DNA from: Arthrobacter sp. Marseille-P9274 | Lineage (GTDB): Bacteria; Actinomycetota; Actinomycetes; Actinomycetales; Micrococcaceae | NCBI RefSeq assembly: GCF_946892675.1 | Contig: NZ_CAMPOV010000001.1 | Location: 1,834,033-1,898,032 of the forward strand | Direction of reading: 5' to 3' | DNA: 64,000 bases | In this document: positions 36,128-45,066 of the stretch, in pieces | How positions within the stretch are numbered: position 1 is the first letter of the stretch | Layout of the letters: each line of letters begins with the position of its first letter | Program-made: the position numbers and the translations under genes | Notes under the pieces: model-generated | The model's database searches: none | What the model was told of the DNA's origin: nothing | What the model saw: the letters and a program-made list of their open reading frames with translations, nothing else

Positions 36128-36868
36128 GTGAGTACCCCGCTGCCACGGCACGACCAGCATCACGACCCTGGCACCGGGCCCATCCGGGTCGCCCTGGTCG
36201 ACGACCAGCAGCTGGTCCGCGGCGGCTTCAAGATGCTCATCAATTCGCAGCCGGACCTCGAAGTCGTGGCGGAGGCCGGCAACGGCCACGAAGCCGTGAG
36301 CGCACTGGCCGCGGTGAGCGCCGACGTCGTACTGATGGATGTCCGCATGCCCGGCATGGACGGCATCGAAGCCACCGGGGCGCTGCTGGAACGGGCGGCC
36401 CGCAGGCCCGCGGGTTCGGGCGGCAGGGACCTGAAGGTGGTTGTCCTGACCACCTTCGACCTGGACGAATACGCCCTCTCGGCGATCCAGGCCGGGGCCA
36501 GCGGTTTCCTGCTCAAGGACGCGCCGCCGGAGGAACTGCTCGCCGCCATCCGCACCGTGCACCGGGGCGACGCGGTGATTGCGCCGTCGACCACCCGCCG
36601 GCTGCTGGACCATGTGGCTCCCCTGCTGCGCACGCCGTCGCCCGAGGTCAGCCGGCACACGGCCGCCGTGGAGTCGCTGACCGCCCGCGAGCGCGAAGTG
36701 TTCACGCTGATCGCCCGGGGACTGTCGAACCCGGAAATCGCGGCCGAACTGTTCCTGTCCGAGGCAACCGTCAAGACCCACGTCGGCCACATCCTGGCCA
36801 AACTGAACGCCCGGGACCGGGTGCAGGCCGTGCTCATCGCGTACGAGACCGGGGTCGTCATCCCGTAG
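36128..36868 (+). CDS. LuxR/NarL-type response regulator
   Basis: A 246-residue two-domain regulator. The receiver has Asp-Asp at 25-26, the phosphorylated Asp71 (VLMDVRMPGMDG) and Lys in FLLKDAPP. The C-terminal LuxR helix-turn-helix contains LTAREREVFTLIARGLSNPEIA. The GTG start follows the kinase stop by one base and has GGAGG upstream. It probably controls the ABC transporter genes just downstream. Confidence 0.94.
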   Translation: MSTPLPRHDQHHDPGTGPIRVALVDDQQLVRGGFKMLINSQPDLEVVAEAGNGHEAVSALAAVSADVVLMDVRMPGMDGIEATGALLERAARRPAGSGGRDLKVVVLTTFDLDEYALSAIQAGASGFLLKDAPPEELLAAIRTVHRGDAVIAPSTTRRLLDHVAPLLRTPSPEVSRHTAAVESLTAREREVFTLIARGLSNPEIAAELFLSEATVKTHVGHILAKLNARDRVQAVLIAYETGVVIP

Positions 36869-36980
36869 GCCGCGCTGCTCCTCTGCGGCGGGTCTCCCGC
36901 GGCCGACCTCCGCCCTAGGTATGAGTCCCGGCGGCCGAAGACCAGCCCCGGGTCCGATCCGCCGGCGCCCTGGCGCTCCA

Positions 36981-36992
36981 TAGCGTGGGGGT
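36981..36992 (+). promoter_or_regulatory. Putative -10 element before the ABC ATPase gene
   Basis: TAGCGT (36981-36986) ends 6 bases before the ATG at 36993. The intervening GGGGGT might act as a weak ribosome site, but the spacing fits leaderless initiation. No -35 was recognised. Confidence 0.4.
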
Positions 36993-37850
36993 ATGACCAC
37001 GAGAACCGAGCACTCATCCAATCTCCCCCGACCCGCCGACCGGTCCCGCGCGGACGCCTCCGGCCCGGATTCCTTCGGCACTTCGCCTTCCGGTGCATCC
37101 GGCCCCGGCTCCCCCGGCAGGGCGGCGGCCCCCGCGGCGGCGACCAGCCTACTCTGCAAGACCTACGGCAGCGGCGATACCCGCGTCCAGGCCCTCAAAG
37201 AGGTGACCGTCTCCTTCGAAAGCGGCAAGTTCACCGCGATCATGGGCCCCTCCGGATCGGGCAAGTCCACGCTCATGCACTGCCTGGCCGGGCTGGACAC
37301 GGCCGACTCCGGGAGCATCCGGGTAGGCGGCACCGAAATCACCGCCTTGGGCGACGCCCAGCTGACCAGGCTGCGCCGCGAACGCATCGGCTTCGTCTTC
37401 CAAGCGTTCAACCTCGTGCCGACCCTGACCGCCGAGCAGAACATAACGCTGCCCATCGCGCTCGGGGGCGGAAAGGTCGACACGGAGTGGCTGGATTACA
37501 TCACCGCCACGCTGGGACTCGCGGAGCGGCTCAAGCACCGGCCGCATGAGCTCTCCGGCGGCCAGCAGCAGCGCGTGGCGGTGGCCCGGGCACTGCTGAC
37601 CCGGCCTGACGTGCTCTTCGGCGACGAGCCCACCGGCAACCTGGATTCCCGTTCCGGGGCCGAGGTGCTCGCGCTGCTGCGGCGTTCCTCGCAGGAGATG
37701 GGCCAGAGCATCATCATGGTGACCCACGATCCCGTCGCCGCGTCCTATGCGGACCGCGTCGTCCTCATGAACGACGGCCGCCTGGTCGGGGACCTGGACA
37801 GGCCGGACACGGACAGCGTGCTCTCCGCGCTCGCCGGGCTGGGGGCCTGA
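36993..37850 (+). CDS. ABC transporter ATP-binding protein (MacB/LolD type)
   Basis: A 285-residue ATPase with Walker A GPSGSGKST, signature LSGGQQQR and Walker B VLFGDEPTGNLD. An N-terminal extension of about 45 residues rich in Ser, Pro, Gly and Ala is unusual and probably disordered. It is followed after 3 bases by the FtsX-type permease, its partner. With the upstream kinase and regulator it looks like an envelope-stress or peptide-antibiotic-response module. Confidence 0.93.
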   Translation: MTTRTEHSSNLPRPADRSRADASGPDSFGTSPSGASGPGSPGRAAAPAAATSLLCKTYGSGDTRVQALKEVTVSFESGKFTAIMGPSGSGKSTLMHCLAGLDTADSGSIRVGGTEITALGDAQLTRLRRERIGFVFQAFNLVPTLTAEQNITLPIALGGGKVDTEWLDYITATLGLAERLKHRPHELSGGQQQRVAVARALLTRPDVLFGDEPTGNLDSRSGAEVLALLRRSSQEMGQSIIMVTHDPVAASYADRVVLMNDGRLVGDLDRPDTDSVLSALAGLGA

Positions 37851-37853
37851 CCG

Positions 37854-40367
37854 ATGCTGAAAGTCGCACTCGCAGAGGTGAAGGCGCACGCACGCCGGTT
37901 TGTCGCCGTCGGAATTGCGGTCATGGTGGCCGTAGGCTTCCTCACCGCCACCCTCATGGTCAACGCATCCTCCGAAGCGTCGCTGGCGAACACCGTCGGC
38001 GCGGGCTTCAGGAACGCGGACCTCATCATCGCGCCCGGGCCGGATAAGCCGCTGGAGCCGGCAGCGGCCGAGGCTGCCGCCGCCGCGGCCGCTGCCACCG
38101 GCGGCGTGGCGCAGACCTACCTCCAGCGACAGGCCCACATTGCCTTCGGCGCAGCCGGGACGGCGGGATTCGGCGTGCTGCAGAACCTGTCGGAGGACGC
38201 CGGGCTGAATCCCGCCGAGCTGCTCACCGGATCCTGGCCCGCGGCAGGCGAAGTCGCCGTTGACGAGGCCACCGCCGAACGACTGCAGCTGGCCGAAGGC
38301 GCCACGCTCCGGCTGGCCCCCGCCGGCGGCAGCGTCGCGGCCGAGAGCCTCGCCGCCGGCCGCGACCTGACCGTCTCCGGCATTATCGAACCCTCCAACG
38401 ACCCGCTGACCATGGGCCAGCCGCAGTTCCTCGCGCCCGACGCCACCCTCAACGAGCTGTCCCCGGCGCAGGCTCCGGCAACAGTCCTCGCCATCCAACT
38501 CGGGCTCGCCGACGGCGCCGACGCCGGGAAGGTCCGGGACTCCGTCGCGGCCGTGCTGTCCGCGGCCGGTCTCCAGGGCGCGACGGTCAATACCGCGGCA
38601 GAGCAGACCAAGGAGCTGGTCGCCAGCCTCACCGGCGGCTCGGACCCGATCACCCCCGTATTGCTGGCGTTCGCCCTCGTCGCGATCCTCGTCTGCGGCC
38701 TGGTCGTGGGGAACACCTTCTCCGTGCTGGTCGCCCAGCGCACCCGCGACCTCGCCCTGCTGCGCTGCATCGGCGCCGACCGGCGACAGATCCGCCGTTC
38801 TGTCCTGGTCGAGGCGCTGCTGGTCGGCACGCTCTCGTCCGCAGCCGGCGTCCTCGCCGCCATCGCCCTGATGGCCGGCCTTGTCGGCTGGCTCCGGCAA
38901 CAGCCGGACACCAGCTTCGCGGCACTCGCAATCCCTCCGTTTGCGGTCCCCCTCGGAGCCGGCGTCGGCATCCTGATGACCGTGCTGGCCGCCCTGCCGC
39001 CCGCCCGCGCCGCCACCGCCGTCGCACCGCTGGCCGCGCTCCGCCCGTTCGAAGAGCCCCGCGCCGGCAACCGCAAAGGCAAGACCAGGCTGTGGATCGG
39101 CCTGGCACTCACGGCCAGCGGCACCGTCGTACTTGGCCTGGGCGCGGCCGGTGCCAGCCTGCTCGTGGCGCTCCCCGGGGGTCTGCTTTCCTTCGTCGGG
39201 CTGCTGATGTGTGCGAGCGTCTTCGTGCCGCCGCTGGTGAGCGCGGTCGGCGCCCCGGCGCGGGCATTCGGTGTGCCCGGCAAGCTCGCCGCCGTCAACG
39301 CCGTCCGCAATCCCGGCCGCACCTCCGCGACGGCGACCGCCCTGCTGATCGGCGTGACCCTCGTGACGATGATGATGACCGGTGCCCAGACGGCGCGCAC
39401 AGCCTTCGACTCAGAGCTGGCCACGCAGTACCCGGTCGACGTCAGCATTGCGGGCCCGGCCATGGACGGCACCGCGCTGGACGCCCGGGATGCGGCGGCG
39501 GCCGCGGAGTACGACGGCGTTGCTGCCGCCGGCCTGGTCACGCCCGGCGGCTTCGCGGAGGTCGATGGCATGCGCACCGGGGTCTACCGGCTGCTGCCGG
39601 AGCAGAAGCGGCTGCTGCAGGACCAGACGCTGGCGCTGGACGACGAGTCGGTGCTGATGGCGGAAGGGTCCGGCCTCAAGACGTTAACGGTCACGGGCAG
39701 CCGCGGAGAGAAGGAACTGACCGTGGTGGAAACGGGAAGCATGGCCTTTCCGCCGCTGATCTCCGCGGCCGCGGCCGAAGAGATCGGCGCGCCGGGCGGC
39801 GCCTCGCCTGACGCGCTCCCGCAGCTCTGGCTCGCCGTGGACCGGGACTTGGACCCAGCCGCACTGATGCAGCTGCGTGCCGACCTGGCCACCGGCCTAG
39901 GTGTCGAGGAATACCAGCTCAGCGGCGCCGCGATCGAACGCGCGGCCTTCAACCAGGTGATTGACGTGCTGCTCCTCGTGGTGACCGGGCTGCTCGCCGT
40001 CGCCGTGCTGATTGCGCTGGTCGGTGTGGCCAACACCCTGTCCCTGTCCGTGCTCGAGCGCACCAGGGAGTCCGCATTGCTGCGGGCGCTGGGGCTGACC
40101 CGCGGGCAGCTGCGCGGAATGCTGGCGCTGGAAGCCGTCCTGATCGCCGGCGTCGCGGCCCTGATCGGCATCGCACTCGGTGTGCTGTACGGCTGGCTCG
40201 GCGCGCAGTCCGCCCTGGGCGCCTTCGCAACCGTGACCCCCGACGTTCCCTGGCTCCAGCTGGGTTCGGTGCTGGCCGTCGCGGTCATCGCGGGCCTGCT
40301 CGCCTCGGTCCTGCCGGCACGCCGCGCCGCCCGGCTTTCGCCGGTGGAAGGACTGGCCATCGCCTAA
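37854..40367 (+). CDS. FtsX-like ABC transporter permease
   Basis: An 837-residue permease with an N-terminal membrane helix (about 17-35), a large outside domain, a first FtsX helix block (about 260-375), further helices near 405-450, a second outside domain and a final FtsX block (about 700-830). This duplicated MacB/YknZ-like layout goes with mechanotransmission or extraction rather than classical transport. It pairs with the ATPase encoded 3 bases upstream. Confidence 0.92.
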   Translation: MLKVALAEVKAHARRFVAVGIAVMVAVGFLTATLMVNASSEASLANTVGAGFRNADLIIAPGPDKPLEPAAAEAAAAAAAATGGVAQTYLQRQAHIAFGAAGTAGFGVLQNLSEDAGLNPAELLTGSWPAAGEVAVDEATAERLQLAEGATLRLAPAGGSVAAESLAAGRDLTVSGIIEPSNDPLTMGQPQFLAPDATLNELSPAQAPATVLAIQLGLADGADAGKVRDSVAAVLSAAGLQGATVNTAAEQTKELVASLTGGSDPITPVLLAFALVAILVCGLVVGNTFSVLVAQRTRDLALLRCIGADRRQIRRSVLVEALLVGTLSSAAGVLAAIALMAGLVGWLRQQPDTSFAALAIPPFAVPLGAGVGILMTVLAALPPARAATAVAPLAALRPFEEPRAGNRKGKTRLWIGLALTASGTVVLGLGAAGASLLVALPGGLLSFVGLLMCASVFVPPLVSAVGAPARAFGVPGKLAAVNAVRNPGRTSATATALLIGVTLVTMMMTGAQTARTAFDSELATQYPVDVSIAGPAMDGTALDARDAAAAAEYDGVAAAGLVTPGGFAEVDGMRTGVYRLLPEQKRLLQDQTLALDDESVLMAEGSGLKTLTVTGSRGEKELTVVETGSMAFPPLISAAAAEEIGAPGGASPDALPQLWLAVDRDLDPAALMQLRADLATGLGVEEYQLSGAAIERAAFNQVIDVLLLVVTGLLAVAVLIALVGVANTLSLSVLERTRESALLRALGLTRGQLRGMLALEAVLIAGVAALIGIALGVLYGWLGAQSALGAFATVTPDVPWLQLGSVLAVAVIAGLLASVLPARRAARLSPVEGLAIA

Positions 40368-40612
40368 CCAGGTCAGTGTGCGGCGCCGGCCACCGGCCCG
40401 CACCGCCAGCCGGATACCAGGTGGACTCGCGCTGATGGCAGCCGCCTGCACGGGCCTTCTTGCCCTTGTCTGGAGACAACGGCGGCGCCCGAATGCTAGG
40501 TTGGCCGAGACGGCGTGGGAGACGAGACCGCGCCGGAGTGCCTGCCATTCCTCATCCCTGTTAGCTCCGCGGTATGGTGCGGCATCGGAGCCTGGCCGGA
40601 CGGAGACTAGTG

Positions 40613-42019
40613 ATGACGGAACCCACAATCACCAGGGACCAGCCCGAGCTGAAACGGGCGATTGGGCCCAGGCTCCTGCTCCTGTTCATCGTCGGCGACA
40701 TCCTCGGAACCGGCGTCTACGCGCTTACCGGCCAGGTCGCCGGCGAAGTCGGCGGAGCTGCCTGGGCTCCGCTGCTGCTGGCCTTCGCCGTCGCGACGAT
40801 CACGGCCTTTTCCTACCTCGAACTTGTGACCAAGTATCCGCAGGCGGCTGGCGCCGCCCTCTACACGCACAAGGCCTTCGGCATCCACTTCCTGACGTTC
40901 CTGGTGACGTTCGCCGTCCTGAGTTCCGGCATTACCTCTGCCTCGACCGCCTCCAAGTTCCTGGCCGAGAACTTCATCGTGGGGTTCAACCTGGATTGGG
41001 ACCAAGGCGGCGTCACGTGGATAGCGATCATCTTCATGGCGCTCCTGGCGCTCATCAATCTCAGGGGCGTGAGCGAAAGCCTGAAGTTCAACGTGGTACT
41101 GACTCTCGTCGAGCTCACCGGCCTGCTCATCGTCATCTTCATCGGCTTCTGGGCGATGGCCCAAGGCAACGTCGACTTCAGCCGCACCATGATCTTCGAG
41201 ACGGCCGAGGACAAGGGCGTCTTCCTCTCCCTGACCGCCGCCACGTCCCTGGCGTTTTTCTCCATGGTCGGGTTCGAAGACTCCGTCAATATGGCTGAAG
41301 AGACCAAGGATCCGGTCAAGGTCTTCCCCCGGGTGATGCTGACGGGCCTGTGCATCACCGCCGTTGTCTACGTACTGGTCTCTATCGCCGCCGTCGCTAT
41401 TGTCCCGGTCGGCACCCTCGCGGACAGCCAGACACCGCTGCTCGAGGTGGTTCGGGCCGGGGCGCCGGACCTGCCCATGGACGTCATCTACCCGTTCCTG
41501 TCCATGTTCGCGGTGGCCAACACCGCGCTCATCAACATGCTCATGGCCAGCCGGCTCCTCTACGGCATGGCGCACCAGGACGTCCTCCCCCGCTCCCTCG
41601 GAAAAGTCCTGCCCAACAGGCGCTCCCCGTGGAGCGCCATCATCTTCACCACGCTCATCGCCTTCGCGCTGATCATCACCGTCACGAACTTCATGGGCGA
41701 GGAAACCGTCGCCGCGCTCGGCGGCACCACGGCGCTCCTGCTCTTGTGCGTCTTCACCATCGTCAACATCGCCGTTCTCGTCCTCCGGCGCACACCGGTG
41801 GACCGCGACCATTTCCGTGCCCCGCGGTTCCTTCCCTACCTGGGCGTCCTTACCTGCGCCTATCTGGTCGGCCCCTGGGCCCAGGACCCCGTCGAGTACC
41901 AGATCGCGGGCTTCCTCATCGGCCTGGGCGTCCTGCTGTGGGCGCTCACCTGGATCTGGAACCGGGCCGTCCGGGCCAAGCAGACCCGCATCCGGCACCC
42001 GGAGGATCTGGGCGGCTGA
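40613..42019 (+). CDS. APC-superfamily amino-acid permease
   Basis: A 468-residue protein with about 12 membrane helices. The first helix carries the loop motif IVGDILGTGVYALTGQVAGE, typical of APC transporters, and FFSMVGFEDSVNMAEETKDP is the conserved helix 6 region. The ATG at 40613 is preceded by GGAG at 8 bases. The substrate, an amino acid or polyamine, is not predictable. It is a single gene between the FtsX permease and a small uncharacterised gene. Confidence 0.9.
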   Translation: MTEPTITRDQPELKRAIGPRLLLLFIVGDILGTGVYALTGQVAGEVGGAAWAPLLLAFAVATITAFSYLELVTKYPQAAGAALYTHKAFGIHFLTFLVTFAVLSSGITSASTASKFLAENFIVGFNLDWDQGGVTWIAIIFMALLALINLRGVSESLKFNVVLTLVELTGLLIVIFIGFWAMAQGNVDFSRTMIFETAEDKGVFLSLTAATSLAFFSMVGFEDSVNMAEETKDPVKVFPRVMLTGLCITAVVYVLVSIAAVAIVPVGTLADSQTPLLEVVRAGAPDLPMDVIYPFLSMFAVANTALINMLMASRLLYGMAHQDVLPRSLGKVLPNRRSPWSAIIFTTLIAFALIITVTNFMGEETVAALGGTTALLLLCVFTIVNIAVLVLRRTPVDRDHFRAPRFLPYLGVLTCAYLVGPWAQDPVEYQIAGFLIGLGVLLWALTWIWNRAVRAKQTRIRHPEDLGG

Positions 42020-42153
42020 TCCTGCCCCGGCCAGAGTCTTCGCCTGCCAGCGGAATCCGGTCCGGCGGTTCCTATCTGCGGGGAGGCCAAGCATACTGAA
42101 AGCTGGACTTGGGGGCGGTTCCCTCGTGGCTGTTGACGTGTGAAGGAGTTGGC

Positions 42154-42666
42154 GTGACGTACTCGAGTTCCCGCGAGGGAAGGCTCAACCACCATGATCT
42201 GGCCTCCTACCTGGATGCCCACCTCCTGGGGGCCAAGGCGGGCATCCGCTTCTTCGATTCGGCCGTCGGTTCCCTGGAAGGTACCGGACAAGCGGATAGG
42301 CTCCGGCACATCAAGGACGAGGTGGTCTCGGCGCGCCGGGAGCTGAAGGTCCTGTTCGACCGCTTGGGCTATCGCAGAAGCGCCCCGAAGAAGGTCTCGG
42401 GCCTGCTGGGCGCGCTGGCCGGCAAGCTCAATCCGCTCAACCCGCTTCGCACGCGCGGGCATGCGGGGGCGCAGCTGGAACTCGAGACGCTGCAGTCGAT
42501 GCTGCGGGGCCAGGAGTGCCTGTGGCGGACGCTCCAGCTTCTCGCCGAGCACGAGCCGCGGCTCGACCGGGAACGGCTCGCCCAGCTGGAGAAGCAGGTG
42601 CAGCGGCAGCTGGGCACCGTCGCGGAGATCATGGACGAGACGGCCGAGGCCCGGTTCCTGCAGTAG
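42154..42666 (+). CDS. Uncharacterised helical protein
   Basis: A 170-residue protein starting at a GTG with AAGGAG 6 bases upstream. It appears all alpha-helical: two amphipathic helices, a basic proline-containing linker (around KLNPLNPLRTRG) and two more long helices near the C-terminus (LETLQSMLRGQ and LAQLEKQVQRQL). This could be a four-helix bundle. I do not recognise the family and see no membrane segment or catalytic motif. It is convergent with metG. Confidence 0.7.
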   Translation: MTYSSSREGRLNHHDLASYLDAHLLGAKAGIRFFDSAVGSLEGTGQADRLRHIKDEVVSARRELKVLFDRLGYRRSAPKKVSGLLGALAGKLNPLNPLRTRGHAGAQLELETLQSMLRGQECLWRTLQLLAEHEPRLDRERLAQLEKQVQRQLGTVAEIMDETAEARFLQ

Positions 42667-42704
42667 CAGGTCCTGCCCGGAGCGGTCGCGGACTACAACG
42701 ACGG

Positions 42705-42735
42705 CGGTGCGGGGCGTTTCACAGGCCCCGCACCG
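42705..42735 (-). terminator. Hairpin between convergent metG and the helical-protein gene
   Basis: CGGTGCGGGGC and GCCCCGCACCG form an 11-bp perfect stem 12 bases beyond the metG stop. It lacks a clear T run and could serve both genes. Confidence 0.55.
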
Positions 42736-42746
42736 TCCTGCGTCCG

Positions 42747-44309
42747 CTACTTCGCGGCGGGTTCCTCGTACTTGGGGAAGATGGGCGTCGGGGCGGGCAG
42801 GACCGTACCCGGCACAATAGCCGTGCCGATGGCAGAGAAGTCGCGGGCGCCGCCGTCGTTCTGGCCCAATACATCCAGCAGCTTGCCGGCGGAACCCGGC
42901 ATCACGGGCTGGACCAGGATCGCGACGATCCGCAGCACCTCGAGCGTCACATACAGCACGGTGTTCATGCGCTCCACGTCCGTCTTCCGCAGCACCCAAG
43001 GCGCCTGCTCCGCGAAGTAGGCGTTGGTGTCCCCGAGGACGGTCCAGATGGCCTCGAGCGAAGCATGGAAGTCCTGCTCCTCGTAGGCCGAGCGGGACTT
43101 TTCGAGCAGCCGTTCCGCCCGGGCCAGCAGCTCGTGGTCTTCCGCTGCCAGCGTGCCCGGCTGCGGGACCTTGCCCTCGCAGTTCTTGGCCACCATGGAC
43201 AGGGAGCGCTGGGCCAGATTGCCGAGGTTGTTCGCCAGGTCGGAGTTCATCCGGCCGACGATGGCGTCGTGGCTGTACGAGCCGTCCGCGCCGAAGGGTA
43301 CCTCGCGCAGCAGGAAGAAGCGCATCTGGTCCAGTCCGTACTGGTCCACCCAGTCCGAGGGGGCGATGACGTTGCCCAGGGATTTCGACATCTTGATGCC
43401 CTGGTTGTACAGGTGTCCGTGGATCATCACGCGGCGGGGCAGTTCCAGCCCGGCGGACATCAGGAAGGCCGGCCAGTAAATGGCGTGGAAGCGGGAGATG
43501 TCCTTGCCGATGACGTGGACGTCGGCCGGCCACCACTTGCGGAAGGATGCGGCCTCGGTGTCAGGGAATCCGACGCCGGTCAGGTAGTTGGTCAGGGCGT
43601 CGACCCAGACGTACATCACGTGCTTGGGGTTGCCCGGCACGGGGACGCCCCAGTCGAACGTGGTCCGGGAAATCGACAGGTCGGTGAGGCCGTGCTTGAC
43701 GAAGCTGATGACCTCGTTGAAGCGGGTGCGCGGGGCGGCGAACTCCGGCTGGTCCTCGTAGAGCTTGAGCAGCTTGTCCTGGTAGGCCGAGAGCCGGAAG
43801 AAGTAGGACTCCTCCTCCGTCCAGGTCACCTCGGTGTCGGTCTGGATGGAGTAGCGCTTGCCGTCCTCGCGGACCTCGGTCTCATCCTCGCCGTAGTAGG
43901 CCTCGTCGCGGACCGAATACCAGCCCTCGTACTTGTCGAGGTAGATGTCGCCGGCCTCTTCCATCCGCGTCCAGATCGCCTGCGCGGCGGTGTAATGGTC
44001 GGCGTCGGTCGTGCGGATGAACCGGTCGTAGCTGATCCCGAGCCCGTCCTGCGTGGACTGGAAGAGGTCCGAGTTCCGCTTGGCCAGCTCGAGGGGCGTG
44101 ATGCCCTCTTTCTGCGCGGTGTGCAGCATCTTCTGGCCGTGCTCGTCCGTGCCGGTCAGGAAGAAGACGTCGTAACCGTCCAGCCGCTTGAAGCGGGCCA
44201 TCGCATCGGTGGCGATGAACTCGTAGGCGTGGCCAATGTGGGGCACGCCGTTGGGGTAGGAAATCGCCGTGGTGATGTAATACGGGGGCTGGGAAACTTC
44301 AAACGTCAC
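42747..44309 (-). CDS. metG: Methionyl-tRNA synthetase
   Basis: A 520-residue class I synthetase, the short form without a C-terminal tRNA-binding extension. The HIGH motif is [12 protein letters not shown] and the KMSKS motif is KMSKSLGN. The GTG start lacks a ribosome site; TAACTT six bases earlier suggests a leaderless transcript. Confidence 0.97.
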   Translation of the reverse strand: MTFEVSQPPYYITTAISYPNGVPHIGHAYEFIATDAMARFKRLDGYDVFFLTGTDEHGQKMLHTAQKEGITPLELAKRNSDLFQSTQDGLGISYDRFIRTTDADHYTAAQAIWTRMEEAGDIYLDKYEGWYSVRDEAYYGEDETEVREDGKRYSIQTDTEVTWTEEESYFFRLSAYQDKLLKLYEDQPEFAAPRTRFNEVISFVKHGLTDLSISRTTFDWGVPVPGNPKHVMYVWVDALTNYLTGVGFPDTEAASFRKWWPADVHVIGKDISRFHAIYWPAFLMSAGLELPRRVMIHGHLYNQGIKMSKSLGNVIAPSDWVDQYGLDQMRFFLLREVPFGADGSYSHDAIVGRMNSDLANNLGNLAQRSLSMVAKNCEGKVPQPGTLAAEDHELLARAERLLEKSRSAYEEQDFHASLEAIWTVLGDTNAYFAEQAPWVLRKTDVERMNTVLYVTLEVLRIVAILVQPVMPGSAGKLLDVLGQNDGGARDFSAIGTAIVPGTVLPAPTPIFPKYEEPAAK

Positions 44310-44361
44310 CTATAGAAGTTACCGCGTGCGCTCGGCGGATGTCGAAACGCACGCGGCCTTC

Positions 44362-45066
44362 CTAGTTCATCAAGGTGCGGCTGTCCGCGACGTTGATGAG
44401 CTCCTGGTCGTGGGTGGCGACGAGGACCGCGATGCCGTCCTTCGTGGTGTCCTTCAGGATGCCGATGATCTGGTTGGCGTGCTCGCGGTCGAGGCTGGCG
44501 GTCGGCTCGTCGACGACCAGCACCTTGGTGCCCAGGATCAGAGCCCGCGCGATCGCGACGCGCTGGCGCTCACCGCCGGAGAGCTGCGCCGGGCGGTGCC
44601 GCATCCGGCGGCCCAATCCGACCAGGTCCAGCAGGTCCTTGGCCATCTCGGTCTTGGCCTCGACCTGCTTGTCCGGCACCGCGGGCAGCAGCACGTTCTC
44701 CAGCGCGCTCATCCCGTCGATCAGCGCGCCGCCCTGGTCCACGTAGCCGATCAGGGCGCGGCGACGCTCCGAGATCTCGTCATCCGACATGGCATCCAGC
44801 GAATCCCCCTGCCAGAAGACCTCGCCCGACGTCGGCAGCGTCAGGCCCGCGGCGACGGTCAGGATACTGGTCTTGCCGGAACCGCTGCGGCCGGCGAGGC
44901 AGTGCATGGTGCCGGCCTCGAGGCCCAGATCGAAATCCTGCGCCACGACCAGAGGCTCTCCCCCGCCGCCGTCGTAGCGGATGGTGATGCCGCGAAGCTC
45001 CAGCGGCATGGCGTGGTCCGCCGTCCGGCCGATCTTCTCGGCGCGTGTCTGGGGCTCTTCAATCAT
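44362..45066 (-). CDS. ABC transporter ATP-binding protein paired with the large FtsX permease
   Basis: A 234-residue ATPase with Walker A GRSGSGKTS, signature LSGGERQR and Walker B VLVVDEPTASLD. The start MIEEPQTRAEK at 45066 overlaps the permease stop by 4 bases. It differs from the ATPase at 37 kb in lacking a long N-terminal extension. Confidence 0.92.
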   Translation of the reverse strand: MIEEPQTRAEKIGRTADHAMPLELRGITIRYDGGGGEPLVVAQDFDLGLEAGTMHCLAGRSGSGKTSILTVAAGLTLPTSGEVFWQGDSLDAMSDDEISERRRALIGYVDQGGALIDGMSALENVLLPAVPDKQVEAKTEMAKDLLDLVGLGRRMRHRPAQLSGGERQRVAIARALILGTKVLVVDEPTASLDREHANQIIGILKDTTKDGIAVLVATHDQELINVADSRTLMN

